This document shows, piece by piece, positions 15,353 to 22,452 of a stretch of 22,452 nucleotides of DNA. Position 1 is the first letter of the stretch, and every line of letters starts with the position of its first letter. Under the pieces are notes generated by a model. The model made no database searches. It was not told the origin of the DNA and saw nothing but the letters and a program-made list of their open reading frames with translations. Where the stretch lies: contig JBDGRJ010000069.1 in NCBI GenBank assembly GCA_042218115.1, positions 1 through 22,452 on the forward strand, given 5' to 3'. The position numbers and the translations under genes are program-made. Source of the DNA: JBDGRJ01 sp042218115. Lineage in GTDB: Bacteria; Patescibacteriota; Patescibacteriia; Magasanikbacterales; UBA922.

Positions 15353-16012
15353 TTAATCTATAAATTGACCTAAAATTAAATCTCTTATTACCGATAATCC
15401 CTCTTTGGCTCCTTGGCCGTACCTGTTGTAACTTACTGAAATTGGAAACTCGATGTAGTCTAATTCCTTTTCCTTAACTTGTTTTGGTATCTCACTTGCA
15501 TGAGCCATCCTATCTTGAGTTATGCGTATCTCTTCTATAGCTCGGCGGGAGAGAATCTTAAAGCCATTGTGAACGTCAGAGAGGGACAACCCTGTGAAAA
15601 CAGAGTCTACAGCTCTAGCTAAAGGTAGAAGTAAATATTTTTTACTCCAAGGGGTCTGAGAATCTCGGGCAATGAATCTTGAGCCAAATAACACATCCGC
15701 CTGCTCCTCTTTTAGCTTCTTTAACGCCGGTTTGACCTCCTGTGGATCAAACTGTCCATCTCCGTCAAAAAACAACAGATAATCAGTCCCCTTATTTTCT
15801 GCATACTGCCTGCCGGTCTCAAGAGAGGCGCCCTGTCCTCTATTTATCTCGTGTCTTATGGCCTTGGCTCCATTTCTCTGAGCTATCTCCCCCGTTTGGT
15901 CTGTAGATCCGTCATCTACTACTACCACTTCATCAACGTTTTGGCACAGACCTTTTACAACTTTACCGATACTATTTTCCTCATTGTAAGCCGGAACTAC
16001 AGCCAAAAACAT
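15353..16012 (-). CDS. GT2-family glycosyltransferase (dolichol-P-mannose synthase-like)
   Basis: 219 residues, a single GT-A domain: VVPAYNEENSIGKVV, VVVDDGSTDQTGEIA, NRGQGASLETGRQYA and the metal-binding DGDGQFDP (residues 83-90), then FGSRF. This layout is close to polyprenyl-phosphate glycosyltransferases such as dolichol-phosphate-mannose synthase, so it may make a lipid-phosphate sugar donor, with the DUF2304 protein as membrane part. No membrane helix of its own. Confidence 0.92.
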   Translation of the reverse strand: MFLAVVPAYNEENSIGKVVKGLCQNVDEVVVVDDGSTDQTGEIAQRNGAKAIRHEINRGQGASLETGRQYAENKGTDYLLFFDGDGQFDPQEVKPALKKLKEEQADVLFGSRFIARDSQTPWSKKYLLLPLARAVDSVFTGLSLSDVHNGFKILSRRAIEEIRITQDRMAHASEIPKQVKEKELDYIEFPISVSYNRYGQGAKEGLSVIRDLILGQFID

Positions 16013-16031
16013 ATCACACTCATTAGCTGAA

Positions 16032-17060
16032 TTACTCTTCGCTGAGCGAATGCAGCATCTCCTTGTTAGCGATGGTATAATCTATGGTCTTTTCTAGACC
16101 TTGCTCGAGCTGTACTAATGGAAGCCAGTTCAACTGCTCTTTGGCTCGGGTTAGATCAGGCTTACCTTTCTTAGTCAAAAACACCAGCTCATCCTCATAA
16201 TTTATCTGAGAATCAGAGTCGGTCATCTCAATAATCTTTTCTGCTATCGTGCTAAACTTATACATATTATCAGAACCTAGATTCACACAGCTGACATCAG
16301 GGCCGGATTTCATCAGCCGCATTAAGCCATTTACTAAATCAGAGATGTAACACATAGAGTGATGAAGCTCCTCATCTCCATAGATAGTGAGATCATTACC
16401 CTCCAGTGCGTCAAGTATAAAGTCGGGAATCAACAGCCCATCGCGTAGAGGCATTCTCGGGCCGTAAGCAGTAAAGATACGTGCAATCTTTGCATCAAGA
16501 TCGTAAAAATCTCTGTAAGTCTGAACACAGGTTTCACCAAATCTCTTACCCTCATCATAACAGCCTCTGGGGGACATATGGTTCACAATACCCTCATCTT
16601 CTTCACTGAATACCTGCTCATCATGGTCTACTGAACCATAGACTACAGAGCTAGAACCAAAGACATATTTTGCTCTATACTCCACAGCTAGGTCAAGGGT
16701 GTTTAGCATAGCGGCTGAATTTGCTTTGAGTGTGTCTATTTTCAGCTCCTCAAAGTCTTTTGGGCTGGTCGGACAAGCTAAATGATAAATCTCTTGCACC
16801 CCTTGATACTCAATCTTAAACTTTTGCAGCTCATCAAACATCTCCAGATTAAACGGCTCGCTGACATCGTGACGGATAAACTCAAAGTCCGGGTACTGTA
16901 GCAGATGATCTATATTATACATCCCGGAGTTGGTAAAGTTATCCATACAGATTACATTGGCCTCATCCAGCAGCTCCTCACAAAGATGCGAACCAATAAA
17001 ACCGGCTCCTCCGGTGACTAACACATTTTTCTTATCGAAAACTGGGTTATCGGGATCCAT
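16032..17060 (-). CDS. NAD-dependent sugar-nucleotide epimerase, UDP-glucuronate decarboxylase (UXS)-like
   Basis: 342-residue short-chain dehydrogenase of the extended family. Rossmann motif GGAGFIG (17-23), the UXS-like HLACPTSPKDF (93-103), the catalytic Ser in GSSSVVYG and Tyr168/Lys172 in SPRGCYDEGKRFGET, and ARIFTAYGPRM. HLACP.SP and SPR.CYDEGKR are the hallmarks of UDP-glucuronate decarboxylase (UDP-xylose formation); related UDP-glucuronate-modifying enzymes share part of this, so the exact product is inferred. Start ATG is separated from the preceding protease stop by one nucleotide, so the two are coupled. Confidence 0.88.
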   Translation of the reverse strand: MDPDNPVFDKKNVLVTGGAGFIGSHLCEELLDEANVICMDNFTNSGMYNIDHLLQYPDFEFIRHDVSEPFNLEMFDELQKFKIEYQGVQEIYHLACPTSPKDFEELKIDTLKANSAAMLNTLDLAVEYRAKYVFGSSSVVYGSVDHDEQVFSEEDEGIVNHMSPRGCYDEGKRFGETCVQTYRDFYDLDAKIARIFTAYGPRMPLRDGLLIPDFILDALEGNDLTIYGDEELHHSMCYISDLVNGLMRLMKSGPDVSCVNLGSDNMYKFSTIAEKIIEMTDSDSQINYEDELVFLTKKGKPDLTRAKEQLNWLPLVQLEQGLEKTIDYTIANKEMLHSLSEE

Positions 17061-17061
17061 G

Positions 17062-19089
17062 TTATTTTAATATAGGTAAAGTAAACAGATCTAGCCCGTA
17101 GCTTTCCGACTTTCTAATTATATCTGCCCCATCGTTCCATGCTCTTAGCTCATGTCCAAACTTAGGAACCGTTATTATCTCATCTTTTTCATCGGAGTTT
17201 ATATCTCCTACTACGGTCTTATATCTGCCAGTATAGCTAGGATCATAGCTATAAAACCTCCTTTTTATAGTACCATCTCGCTCAAGATAGCTCAAAAGTG
17301 GAGGATTATTTTCATATGAGCTCAACACTAGCTCAATTCTTTTGTCTCCATCTATATCTCCTGAGTCTAATTTTTGAGCTTTAAAATCAATATTAACCCG
17401 TTTTGACTCAACTAACCTCTGGTTTAAAAAACTTACATAATAATCTTCGTCCGACTTAAACAGTCCGATCAGCTCATCTTGTTTGAGTGAGTTCAATATA
17501 TCCAGAGACTGAATCTCACGGCTAAAACTTTTCTCTACTGCCAGGCCACTACTTTGTTGAAAAAGTTTAACCCGTGTCTTGTTGTCCGGACCGCTATAGC
17601 TTAGAATTACCTCTTCTCTATCGTCATGATTGATATCACCAACCACTAGATCACTGATCTTATCATCTGGCTTTAATCCAGGGTCTATCTCTCCGACATT
17701 AATCCATCCGGTAGAGCTAGCATAAAGATTGATCTCTCTATCCTTCCCTGCCCCTACCAAGGTTACGATCCTCGATTCTCCTCTCGCGATCTGATTAATC
17801 TTCTTTTCCTCTTGAGGGTTGTAAAAAGGTAGCTCGATCGGGCTCTCAGAATCTCTAAATCTAGAGGTATAAGCTCTTCCTCTTGACCCTATGCCAATCA
17901 GACCGGGTAGATCTCGATCAGCGGTAGCACGCTCCCAAGCATATTCTACAGCTTCGTCTGCCTGGAGTAGACCAGCGCCAAAAAGATCCTTGTAGGTCTC
18001 GGTCTCATGTCCATCAGAGTTAGATACTGTCTCAAACATCGCCTGATAGATCTTTTCCGGACCCCAGTCGGGTTGGATTGATTTTATCAACCCCGCGGTA
18101 CCGCTGACTAAAGGCACAGCAAAAGAAGTTCCGCTCCAGCTGCCCCTATACTTTTCCTCTAGACCAAAAGACGGTGCATAACGTACAGTAGAAGATAGAT
18201 TTACGCCCGGGGCCGTAATATCAATGCACTCCGATCCGGTATTGGTAAACCTGGTTACCAACCTGGATCTTCTGACTGCACTAACCCCGATAATCCTCTC
18301 ACTTTCCTCCAAGTGGCTGTCTGCACACACAGGATACATAGGATCTTTACTTAGATCCTTTGCTTTGTTGCCCGCAGCTGCAAACATTGCCACATCCTTT
18401 TTATGAGCATAATCAATGACATCCTTCAAATCTTCCACATCTTCTCCGCTCATAGATCCGACCAGACTAAAGGATATTATATCCGCTCCATTGTTGATGG
18501 CATACCTTACCGCCTTGGGGAATGAGCCCACTTTTCCGCTTCCGGCATTGTTTGCAATTTTAATATTCATTAAGTTCACATCCCAGTTCACCCCACTGCC
18601 AGCCAGCCCATTATCGCCTTGTGCTCCGATCAAGCCCGCTACCGCAGTGCCGTGATGTACCGTCTTTTCGCTTACATCTTTTAGATCAAATATATTTGGA
18701 CGAGGGCTCTTGTTCCCCTTCTCCTCTTTGGGGCTTATCTCTCCGTCATTATCATAATCCTCAGAAACGAAACTCCAACCCCATACATCATCGATATATC
18801 CATTACCATCATCGTCGATACCGTTGTTTGCTATTTCATCTTTATTTTTCCAAACATTGTCGATTAGATCAGGGTGAAAATGATCAAAACCATTATCTAT
18901 CACTGCGACCGTTACTGCTTCAGACCCGGTTGTTTTATCCCAGGCTTGGGGTAGTCCTATCTTTTCATACTGCCACGGCACAGGACTTAACTGAGGGTCA
19001 TTGGGTGTCTTAGCAGAAGTATGAGCAGAAAAGAAGAAAGTTCCAAAAAATAAACAAAGGCAGAGTACGGCTTTATGTTTCAAACTCAT
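17062..19089 (-). CDS. Secreted subtilisin-like (S8) protease with C-terminal FG-GAP/VCBS-like repeats
   Basis: 675 residues. N-terminal signal peptide (about 1-26, cleavage likely after SAHTSA), then an S8 catalytic domain with Asp65 (VAVIDNGFDH), His146 (HHGTAVAGL), oxyanion Asn241 (AAAGN) and Ser322 (SGTSFAVP; Phe replaces the common Met). An Asp/Asn-rich segment (NGIDDDGNGYIDD, DYDNDGE) probably binds calcium. From about residue 400 on are repeats resembling FG-GAP/VCBS: VVGDINHDDREEVILSY, SGDIDGDKRIELVLSSY, VVGDINSDEKDEIITV. The protein is probably exported and active outside the membrane. First gene of the glycan operon; its stop precedes the UXS start by one nucleotide. Confidence 0.95.
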   Translation of the reverse strand: MSLKHKAVLCLCLFFGTFFFSAHTSAKTPNDPQLSPVPWQYEKIGLPQAWDKTTGSEAVTVAVIDNGFDHFHPDLIDNVWKNKDEIANNGIDDDGNGYIDDVWGWSFVSEDYDNDGEISPKEEKGNKSPRPNIFDLKDVSEKTVHHGTAVAGLIGAQGDNGLAGSGVNWDVNLMNIKIANNAGSGKVGSFPKAVRYAINNGADIISFSLVGSMSGEDVEDLKDVIDYAHKKDVAMFAAAGNKAKDLSKDPMYPVCADSHLEESERIIGVSAVRRSRLVTRFTNTGSECIDITAPGVNLSSTVRYAPSFGLEEKYRGSWSGTSFAVPLVSGTAGLIKSIQPDWGPEKIYQAMFETVSNSDGHETETYKDLFGAGLLQADEAVEYAWERATADRDLPGLIGIGSRGRAYTSRFRDSESPIELPFYNPQEEKKINQIARGESRIVTLVGAGKDREINLYASSTGWINVGEIDPGLKPDDKISDLVVGDINHDDREEVILSYSGPDNKTRVKLFQQSSGLAVEKSFSREIQSLDILNSLKQDELIGLFKSDEDYYVSFLNQRLVESKRVNIDFKAQKLDSGDIDGDKRIELVLSSYENNPPLLSYLERDGTIKRRFYSYDPSYTGRYKTVVGDINSDEKDEIITVPKFGHELRAWNDGADIIRKSESYGLDLFTLPILK

Positions 19090-19114
19090 TAAGATTTTAT
19101 TAACGATCCTAATT

Positions 19115-19131
19115 AATTTTGTTGCAAAATT
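19115..19131. promoter_or_regulatory. Inverted repeat in the divergent glycan-region promoter
   Basis: AATTTTG (19115-19121), TTG, CAAAATT (19125-19131): a perfect 7-bp dyad centred between the divergent protease operon and sugar transferase. It overlaps the plus-strand -35-like TTGCAA. A shared operator is possible. Confidence 0.35.
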
Positions 19132-19150
19132 AGAGACTTTCAGCTAATAT
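19122..19150 (+). promoter_or_regulatory. Possible promoter of the sugar transferase
   Basis: TTGCAA (19122-19127), 17-nt spacer, TAATAT (19145-19150). Predicted start about 19157, which favours the ATG at 19200 over the TTG at 19161. Confidence 0.45.
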
Positions 19151-19199
19151 ATTAGCAAGCTTGTTATATTTTAGCTTAAGTAATACTTTTATTCAATCG

Positions 19200-20594
19200 A
19201 TGCACCACCGAGTTAGTTTAAAAAAAATATACCTGGTAATTCAGGATCTGGTAGCTTTTTATCTAGGTCTATGGTTCGGTCTGGCAGTTCGACATTTAAC
19301 TTTACCCACCTGGGAGCAATTTTCCAGGCATATACCCTTATTTACCATCCTCTTTATCCTGTGGGTTATAATCAACTACATAAATGAGTTGTATGACCCC
19401 AATAGTAAGCCGGAGGGGATAAAATTTTACAGAAAGATATGGGAGTCGGCACTATTTTCTACCATAGTGGGGGCTATCTTCTTCTATCTTCTCCCTCAAA
19501 CAACTATAAATCCAAAAACAATATTGCTTCTGACAGCTGTATTCGGCTATTTACTAGTCAATCTTTTTCAAATATTTGCCTTTAAATTTTTATTCCCTAA
19601 AACATCCAAGCAAAACCTGTTATTTGTAGGTTTCAACACAGAGGTAGAAGAGTTATTAAATATATTAGGCAGCCAGCACTTCTTCTATCGTCCGGTCGGG
19701 GTAGTAGCTAACGACAAAGATAATTTCGATAAAAATGAACTATCTGAGCAGATGGAAATTTATGAAGATATTACTGATATAAAAGAAATAATCTCAGAAG
19801 AAGAAATTGATCAGGTCATATTAGAGCCCGATCTGAAAAGTGACAACAAGGCAGTAAAAAATCTTTACCAGCTTTTGTATCTGCCGGTGAAAATTAAGGA
19901 TCTTAATGCATTCTATGAAGAGATAACCGGCAGAGTTCCTCCTTCCACCTTCAAAGAAACCTGGTTTTTGGATCATCTGCGCAACCTCCAGGAGCCATCA
20001 AAGCTATGGGGCAGAAGAATTATAGATCTTGTAGTAGGGCTGGTTTTAAGCCTGATCACATTTATACTGTTCCCGATAATAGCTCTAGCGATAAAAGTGG
20101 AATCAGAAGGGCCTGTATTAATCAGCCAAACCAGAGTGGGCAAAGAAAACAAAGAGTTTACTATGCATAAGTTTAGATCGATGTATGCTTTATCCGAGGA
20201 AGGCCTGGCAGAGACGGACGGGCCGGAGTTTGCAAAAAAAGATGATGAGAGAATAACTAAGGTAGGAAAAATACTACGCAAAACCAGACTCGATGAGCTA
20301 CCGCAAGTATGGAATCTACTTAAGGGAGATCTGACCCTAATAGGACCTAGACCAGAACGGCCCGAGATAGTAGAAAAGCTGGAAGATGAGATGCCCTACT
20401 ACTCGCTAAGACATATTATCAAGCCAGGTATAACCAGCTGGGCTGTACTGCACCAAAACTATACCGACACTCTGGAAAAATCGCTACAGAAACTACAATA
20501 CGACCTGTTTTATATAAAAAACAGGTCCTTCTTGTTGGACCTGTCTATCGGGCTGAGAACAGTAAATGTCGTAGTAAGAATGATGGGTCAGTAA
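19200..20594 (+). CDS. Polyprenyl-phosphate sugar-1-phosphate transferase (bacterial sugar transferase)
   Basis: Initiates a lipid-linked glycan by transferring a sugar phosphate to undecaprenyl phosphate in the cytoplasmic membrane. 464 residues from ATG 19200 (the frame opens upstream at a TTG, 19161, which would add 13 residues). Several membrane helices at the N-terminus, a soluble CoA-binding-like middle (FVGFNTEVEELLN), then the catalytic PNPT domain: a re-entrant hydrophobic stretch after RRIIDLVVGL, TMHKFRSM, RKTRLDELPQVWNLLKGDLTLIGPRPERPE and KPGITSWAVLH. This is the large, WbaP/CpsE-like architecture. It meets galE tail to tail with no spacer. Sugar specificity unknown. Confidence 0.93.
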   Translation: MHHRVSLKKIYLVIQDLVAFYLGLWFGLAVRHLTLPTWEQFSRHIPLFTILFILWVIINYINELYDPNSKPEGIKFYRKIWESALFSTIVGAIFFYLLPQTTINPKTILLLTAVFGYLLVNLFQIFAFKFLFPKTSKQNLLFVGFNTEVEELLNILGSQHFFYRPVGVVANDKDNFDKNELSEQMEIYEDITDIKEIISEEEIDQVILEPDLKSDNKAVKNLYQLLYLPVKIKDLNAFYEEITGRVPPSTFKETWFLDHLRNLQEPSKLWGRRIIDLVVGLVLSLITFILFPIIALAIKVESEGPVLISQTRVGKENKEFTMHKFRSMYALSEEGLAETDGPEFAKKDDERITKVGKILRKTRLDELPQVWNLLKGDLTLIGPRPERPEIVEKLEDEMPYYSLRHIIKPGITSWAVLHQNYTDTLEKSLQKLQYDLFYIKNRSFLLDLSIGLRTVNVVVRMMGQ

Positions 20595-21566
20595 TTATAT
20601 TAGCTGCTCCACTTTTCTCTCTAGCTGTGGGTCTAGTGATTCAATCTTAGTTTTATCCCCATTGGATACACCCCAATACTTCATTAGATCTTCTAGCCCT
20701 TGTTCAAACTCTATTCTCGGCTTCCAGCCCAGCTTTTCTTTGGCTTTGGAGATATCAGCCTCCGAAAACCTTATCTCTCCTTCTCTTTCAGCAATATGCT
20801 TAGTTTCTCCTCCAATTACATCAGCAATTTCATTGACACTTACCTGAATGCCTGAACCAATATTAAATACATCCGCATCGCCATAGCCTGACTTCCAAGC
20901 TTTAATATTAGCTTTTACAACATCAAAAACATGGACATAATCACGAGTCTGCTTTCCATCTCCCACTATTGTCATAGGTTTACCTTCTTGTCTCTGCTCG
21001 AGAAAGGCGGGGATTACCATAGGGTAACCGCCTTTGGTAGTCTTTCTTGGGCCGTATATATTGAAGTAACGCAAGCATACAGTATCAATATCGTGAAGTT
21101 TTGAATAAATCTCCATATATTTCTCACCCATCAGCTTATGAGCCGGATAAGGTGCATTTGGATCGGGCTGTGCCTCCTCTGATATCGGCAACTTCTCTTT
21201 GTCACCATAGATAGCACCACTAGAGCTAAATACCACTTTATCTACACCTTTCTCTACACTTGCTTGCAGAACATTCAAAGTACCCCTCACATTTACCTCG
21301 TGAGAGCGAACCGGGTTTTCCAAAGAGGCCTGCAACCTCGGATCAGCAGCTACATGAAACACAACATCGGCCCCATAAAAGAAGGGCTTTATTTCCTCAA
21401 GATCAGTAATATCTTTTTGGTAAAACTCAGCTTCTTCATTGACAAACTTCTCTTTTCCTAAGGATAAATTATCAATAACAACTACTTCGTGTCCCTCGTC
21501 TATTAACTTGTCAACCAGATGGGAGCCTAAAAAACCGGCCCCACCTGTAACCAAACACTTAGACAT
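20595..21566 (-). CDS. GalE-like NAD-dependent UDP-sugar epimerase, paralog 1
   Basis: 323 residues from ATG 21566. An upstream TTG (21590) would fall at the edge of the -10 box, so it cannot be the start. Rossmann motif GGAGFLG (8-14), VVIDNLSLG, catalytic SSSGAIYGD and YPAHK, RYFNIYGPRK, PMTIVGDGKQTRDYVHVFDV, as in UDP-glucose 4-epimerase relatives. The C-terminal tail (about 25 residues, TKIESLDPQLERKVEQLI) is absent from the second copy. It has its own consensus promoter. Its stop directly abuts that of the sugar transferase (20594/20595), with no visible terminator between. The pathway is probably surface glycan sugar nucleotides. Confidence 0.9.
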   Translation of the reverse strand: MSKCLVTGGAGFLGSHLVDKLIDEGHEVVVIDNLSLGKEKFVNEEAEFYQKDITDLEEIKPFFYGADVVFHVAADPRLQASLENPVRSHEVNVRGTLNVLQASVEKGVDKVVFSSSGAIYGDKEKLPISEEAQPDPNAPYPAHKLMGEKYMEIYSKLHDIDTVCLRYFNIYGPRKTTKGGYPMVIPAFLEQRQEGKPMTIVGDGKQTRDYVHVFDVVKANIKAWKSGYGDADVFNIGSGIQVSVNEIADVIGGETKHIAEREGEIRFSEADISKAKEKLGWKPRIEFEQGLEDLMKYWGVSNGDKTKIESLDPQLERKVEQLI

Positions 21567-21590
21567 ATAACTCGTTAAGATTAACAACAA

Positions 21591-21619
21591 ATCATATCAC
21601 AGTGTCTGGTTTTTGTCAA
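21591..21619 (-). promoter_or_regulatory. Promoter of GalE-like paralog 1
   Basis: Minus-strand TTGACA (21614-21619), 17-nt spacer, TATGAT (21591-21596). Predicted start near 21584, about 18 nt before ATG 21566. Confidence 0.8.
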
Positions 21620-21630
21620 GGGGGTGGTAA

Positions 21631-21656
21631 ATAAAAAACAGCCTTTTTTTAGGCTG
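21631..21656 (-). terminator. Intrinsic terminator downstream of GalE-like paralog 2
   Basis: Minus-strand CAGCCT (complement of 21651-21656), A-rich loop, AGGCTG (21639-21644), then TTTTTTAT (21631-21638). It separates the two epimerase genes so that each is its own transcription unit. Confidence 0.8.
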
Positions 21657-21685
21657 CAATAAAGGGTAAAGTTGTATTGTCTGAG

Positions 21686-22452
21686 CTATCTGTTTGAGCT
21701 CCACCAGTCTTGGAGCCGGCTCATCCCTTCTTCAAAACCAACTTGTGGTTTCCAGTCAAGTTTCTCTCTGGCTTTATCTATATCCGCTTCAGAAAAACGA
21801 ATCTCGCCTTCACGCTCGGGTATTTGAGTGGTCTCACCACCTACGATAGCCGCTATCTCGTTCACACTGGTTTGGGTCCCAGTACCTATATTAAAAACCT
21901 CCCCGGACTCAATATCAGACTTCCAGGCGGTAATATTAGCCAAGACGACATCTTCAACATGCACGTAGTCTCTAGTCTGCTTTCCATCTCCAACAATAGT
22001 CAGAGGTTTCCCCTGTTGTTTTTGTCTGAGAAATATCGGTATGACCATCGGGTACCCGCCTTCAGCTGTTTTTCTAGGGCCGTAGACATTAAAGTACCTC
22101 AAACTTACAGTATCGATATCATAAACCTCTGAGTACAGCTGTGTATATCTCTCGCCTATTATCTTATGCAGTCCATAGGGTGCTTTATAGTTCAGTTCCG
22201 CTTGCTCAGAGATAGGAAGATCCTCCTGATCACCATAGACAGCAGCCGAAGAGCTGAAAATAAGATCATCGACCCCATTTTCTCTAGCTGCCTCCAATAC
22301 ATTTACAGTACCGCCTACATTTATCTGATGGGTATTCTTGGGGTTTTCAATAGAGATAGGTACCCTAGGCTCAGCAGCAAGATGAAACACTACATCTACA
22401 TTTTTAAAATAAGACTCTATTTGCTCCAAATCTTTTATATCGGCTTTATGAA
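21686..22452 (-). CDS. GalE-like NAD-dependent UDP-sugar epimerase, paralog 2, N-terminus cut by window edge
   Basis: The frame is open to the window end (last visible residues HKADIKDLEQIESY), so the Rossmann glycine motif is off the edge. Visible: HLAAEPRVPISIENP, SSSAAVYGDQEDLPIS, YGLHK (catalytic Tyr and Lys), RYFNVYGPRKTAEGGYPMVIP, TIVGDGKQTRDYVHVEDVV, NIGTGTQTSVNEI. It aligns over its whole visible length with paralog 1 downstream, with long identical runs, so this is a tandem duplication. It lacks paralog 1's C-terminal tail and ends WWSSNR. The two copies may differ in substrate. Confidence 0.9.
   Translation of the reverse strand, partial: HKADIKDLEQIESYFKNVDVVFHLAAEPRVPISIENPKNTHQINVGGTVNVLEAARENGVDDLIFSSSAAVYGDQEDLPISEQAELNYKAPYGLHKIIGERYTQLYSEVYDIDTVSLRYFNVYGPRKTAEGGYPMVIPIFLRQKQQGKPLTIVGDGKQTRDYVHVEDVVLANITAWKSDIESGEVFNIGTGTQTSVNEIAAIVGGETTQIPEREGEIRFSEADIDKAREKLDWKPQVGFEEGMSRLQDWWSSNR

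Noticed and set aside
19161..19199. TTG start at 19161 for the sugar transferase
   Set aside because: It lies only about 4 nt after the likely transcript start and has no ribosome site; ATG 19200 gives the membrane protein a usual N-terminus.
21567..21590. TTG start at 21590 for the GalE-like gene
   Set aside because: It sits at the downstream edge of the -10 box of the consensus promoter, before the predicted transcript start.
1..22452. CRISPR array, insertion sequence or prophage genes
   Set aside because: No regularly spaced direct repeats, transposase, integrase or terminal inverted repeats were seen.

Overview
The window looks like part of a small-genome, ultrasmall-type bacterium, most likely from the Candidate Phyla Radiation (Patescibacteria). 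This is inference: proteins are Lys/Glu/Asp-rich, genes are tightly packed on mixed strands, neither tRNA encodes its 3' CCA, Shine-Dalgarno motifs are mostly weak, RNase Y is present, and LeuRS carries extra inserted domains. TGA is used as a stop (methyltransferase at 6436), which argues against the code-25 lineages (Gracilibacteria, Absconditabacteria). The window contains a 10-N assembly gap at 11151-11160.

Layout. 1-5433 (minus) is an information/metabolism block infB-trx-gdh-leuS, read from a near-consensus promoter at 5463-5491; leuS runs off the left edge. 5524-5761 (plus) is a divergently transcribed structured RNA with its own promoter, a closed 145-nt core with a canonical T-arm-like hairpin, and an intrinsic terminator. 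It does not match any RNA I can name. 5763-7371 (minus) holds an inorganic pyrophosphatase with its own promoter and terminator, preceded by a SAM methyltransferase. 7599-9197 (minus) is a repeat-rich protein of unknown role. 9292-11033 (plus) is RNase Y behind a 180-nt leader that can fold back near the start codon. 11049-11607 (plus) is an HU gene split by the N-gap, then tRNA-Glu and tRNA-Met/Ile2. 11613-13787 (minus) is a class B penicillin-binding protein (FtsI type) with an upstream YtxH-like small protein.

13864-22452 is a cell-surface glycan region. A five-gene minus-strand operon encodes a secreted subtilase with FG-GAP-like repeats, a UXS-like sugar nucleotide decarboxylase/epimerase, a GT2 glycosyltransferase, a DUF2304 membrane protein and a GT4 glycosyltransferase. 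It diverges from a plus-strand polyprenyl-phosphate sugar-1-phosphate transferase, which meets two tandem GalE-like epimerases tail to tail. A plausible reading is that the epimerases and UXS supply sugar nucleotides, the sugar transferase starts a lipid-linked glycan, the GT2/DUF2304/GT4 extend it, and the subtilase acts outside the membrane.

The most noteworthy items are the tRNA-like structured RNA at 5575-5720, the LeuRS that gains an alpha/beta-hydrolase (RBBP9/YdeN-like) segment right after its catalytic-domain WGEP motif plus an unexplained insert in the editing domain, and the structured rny leader.
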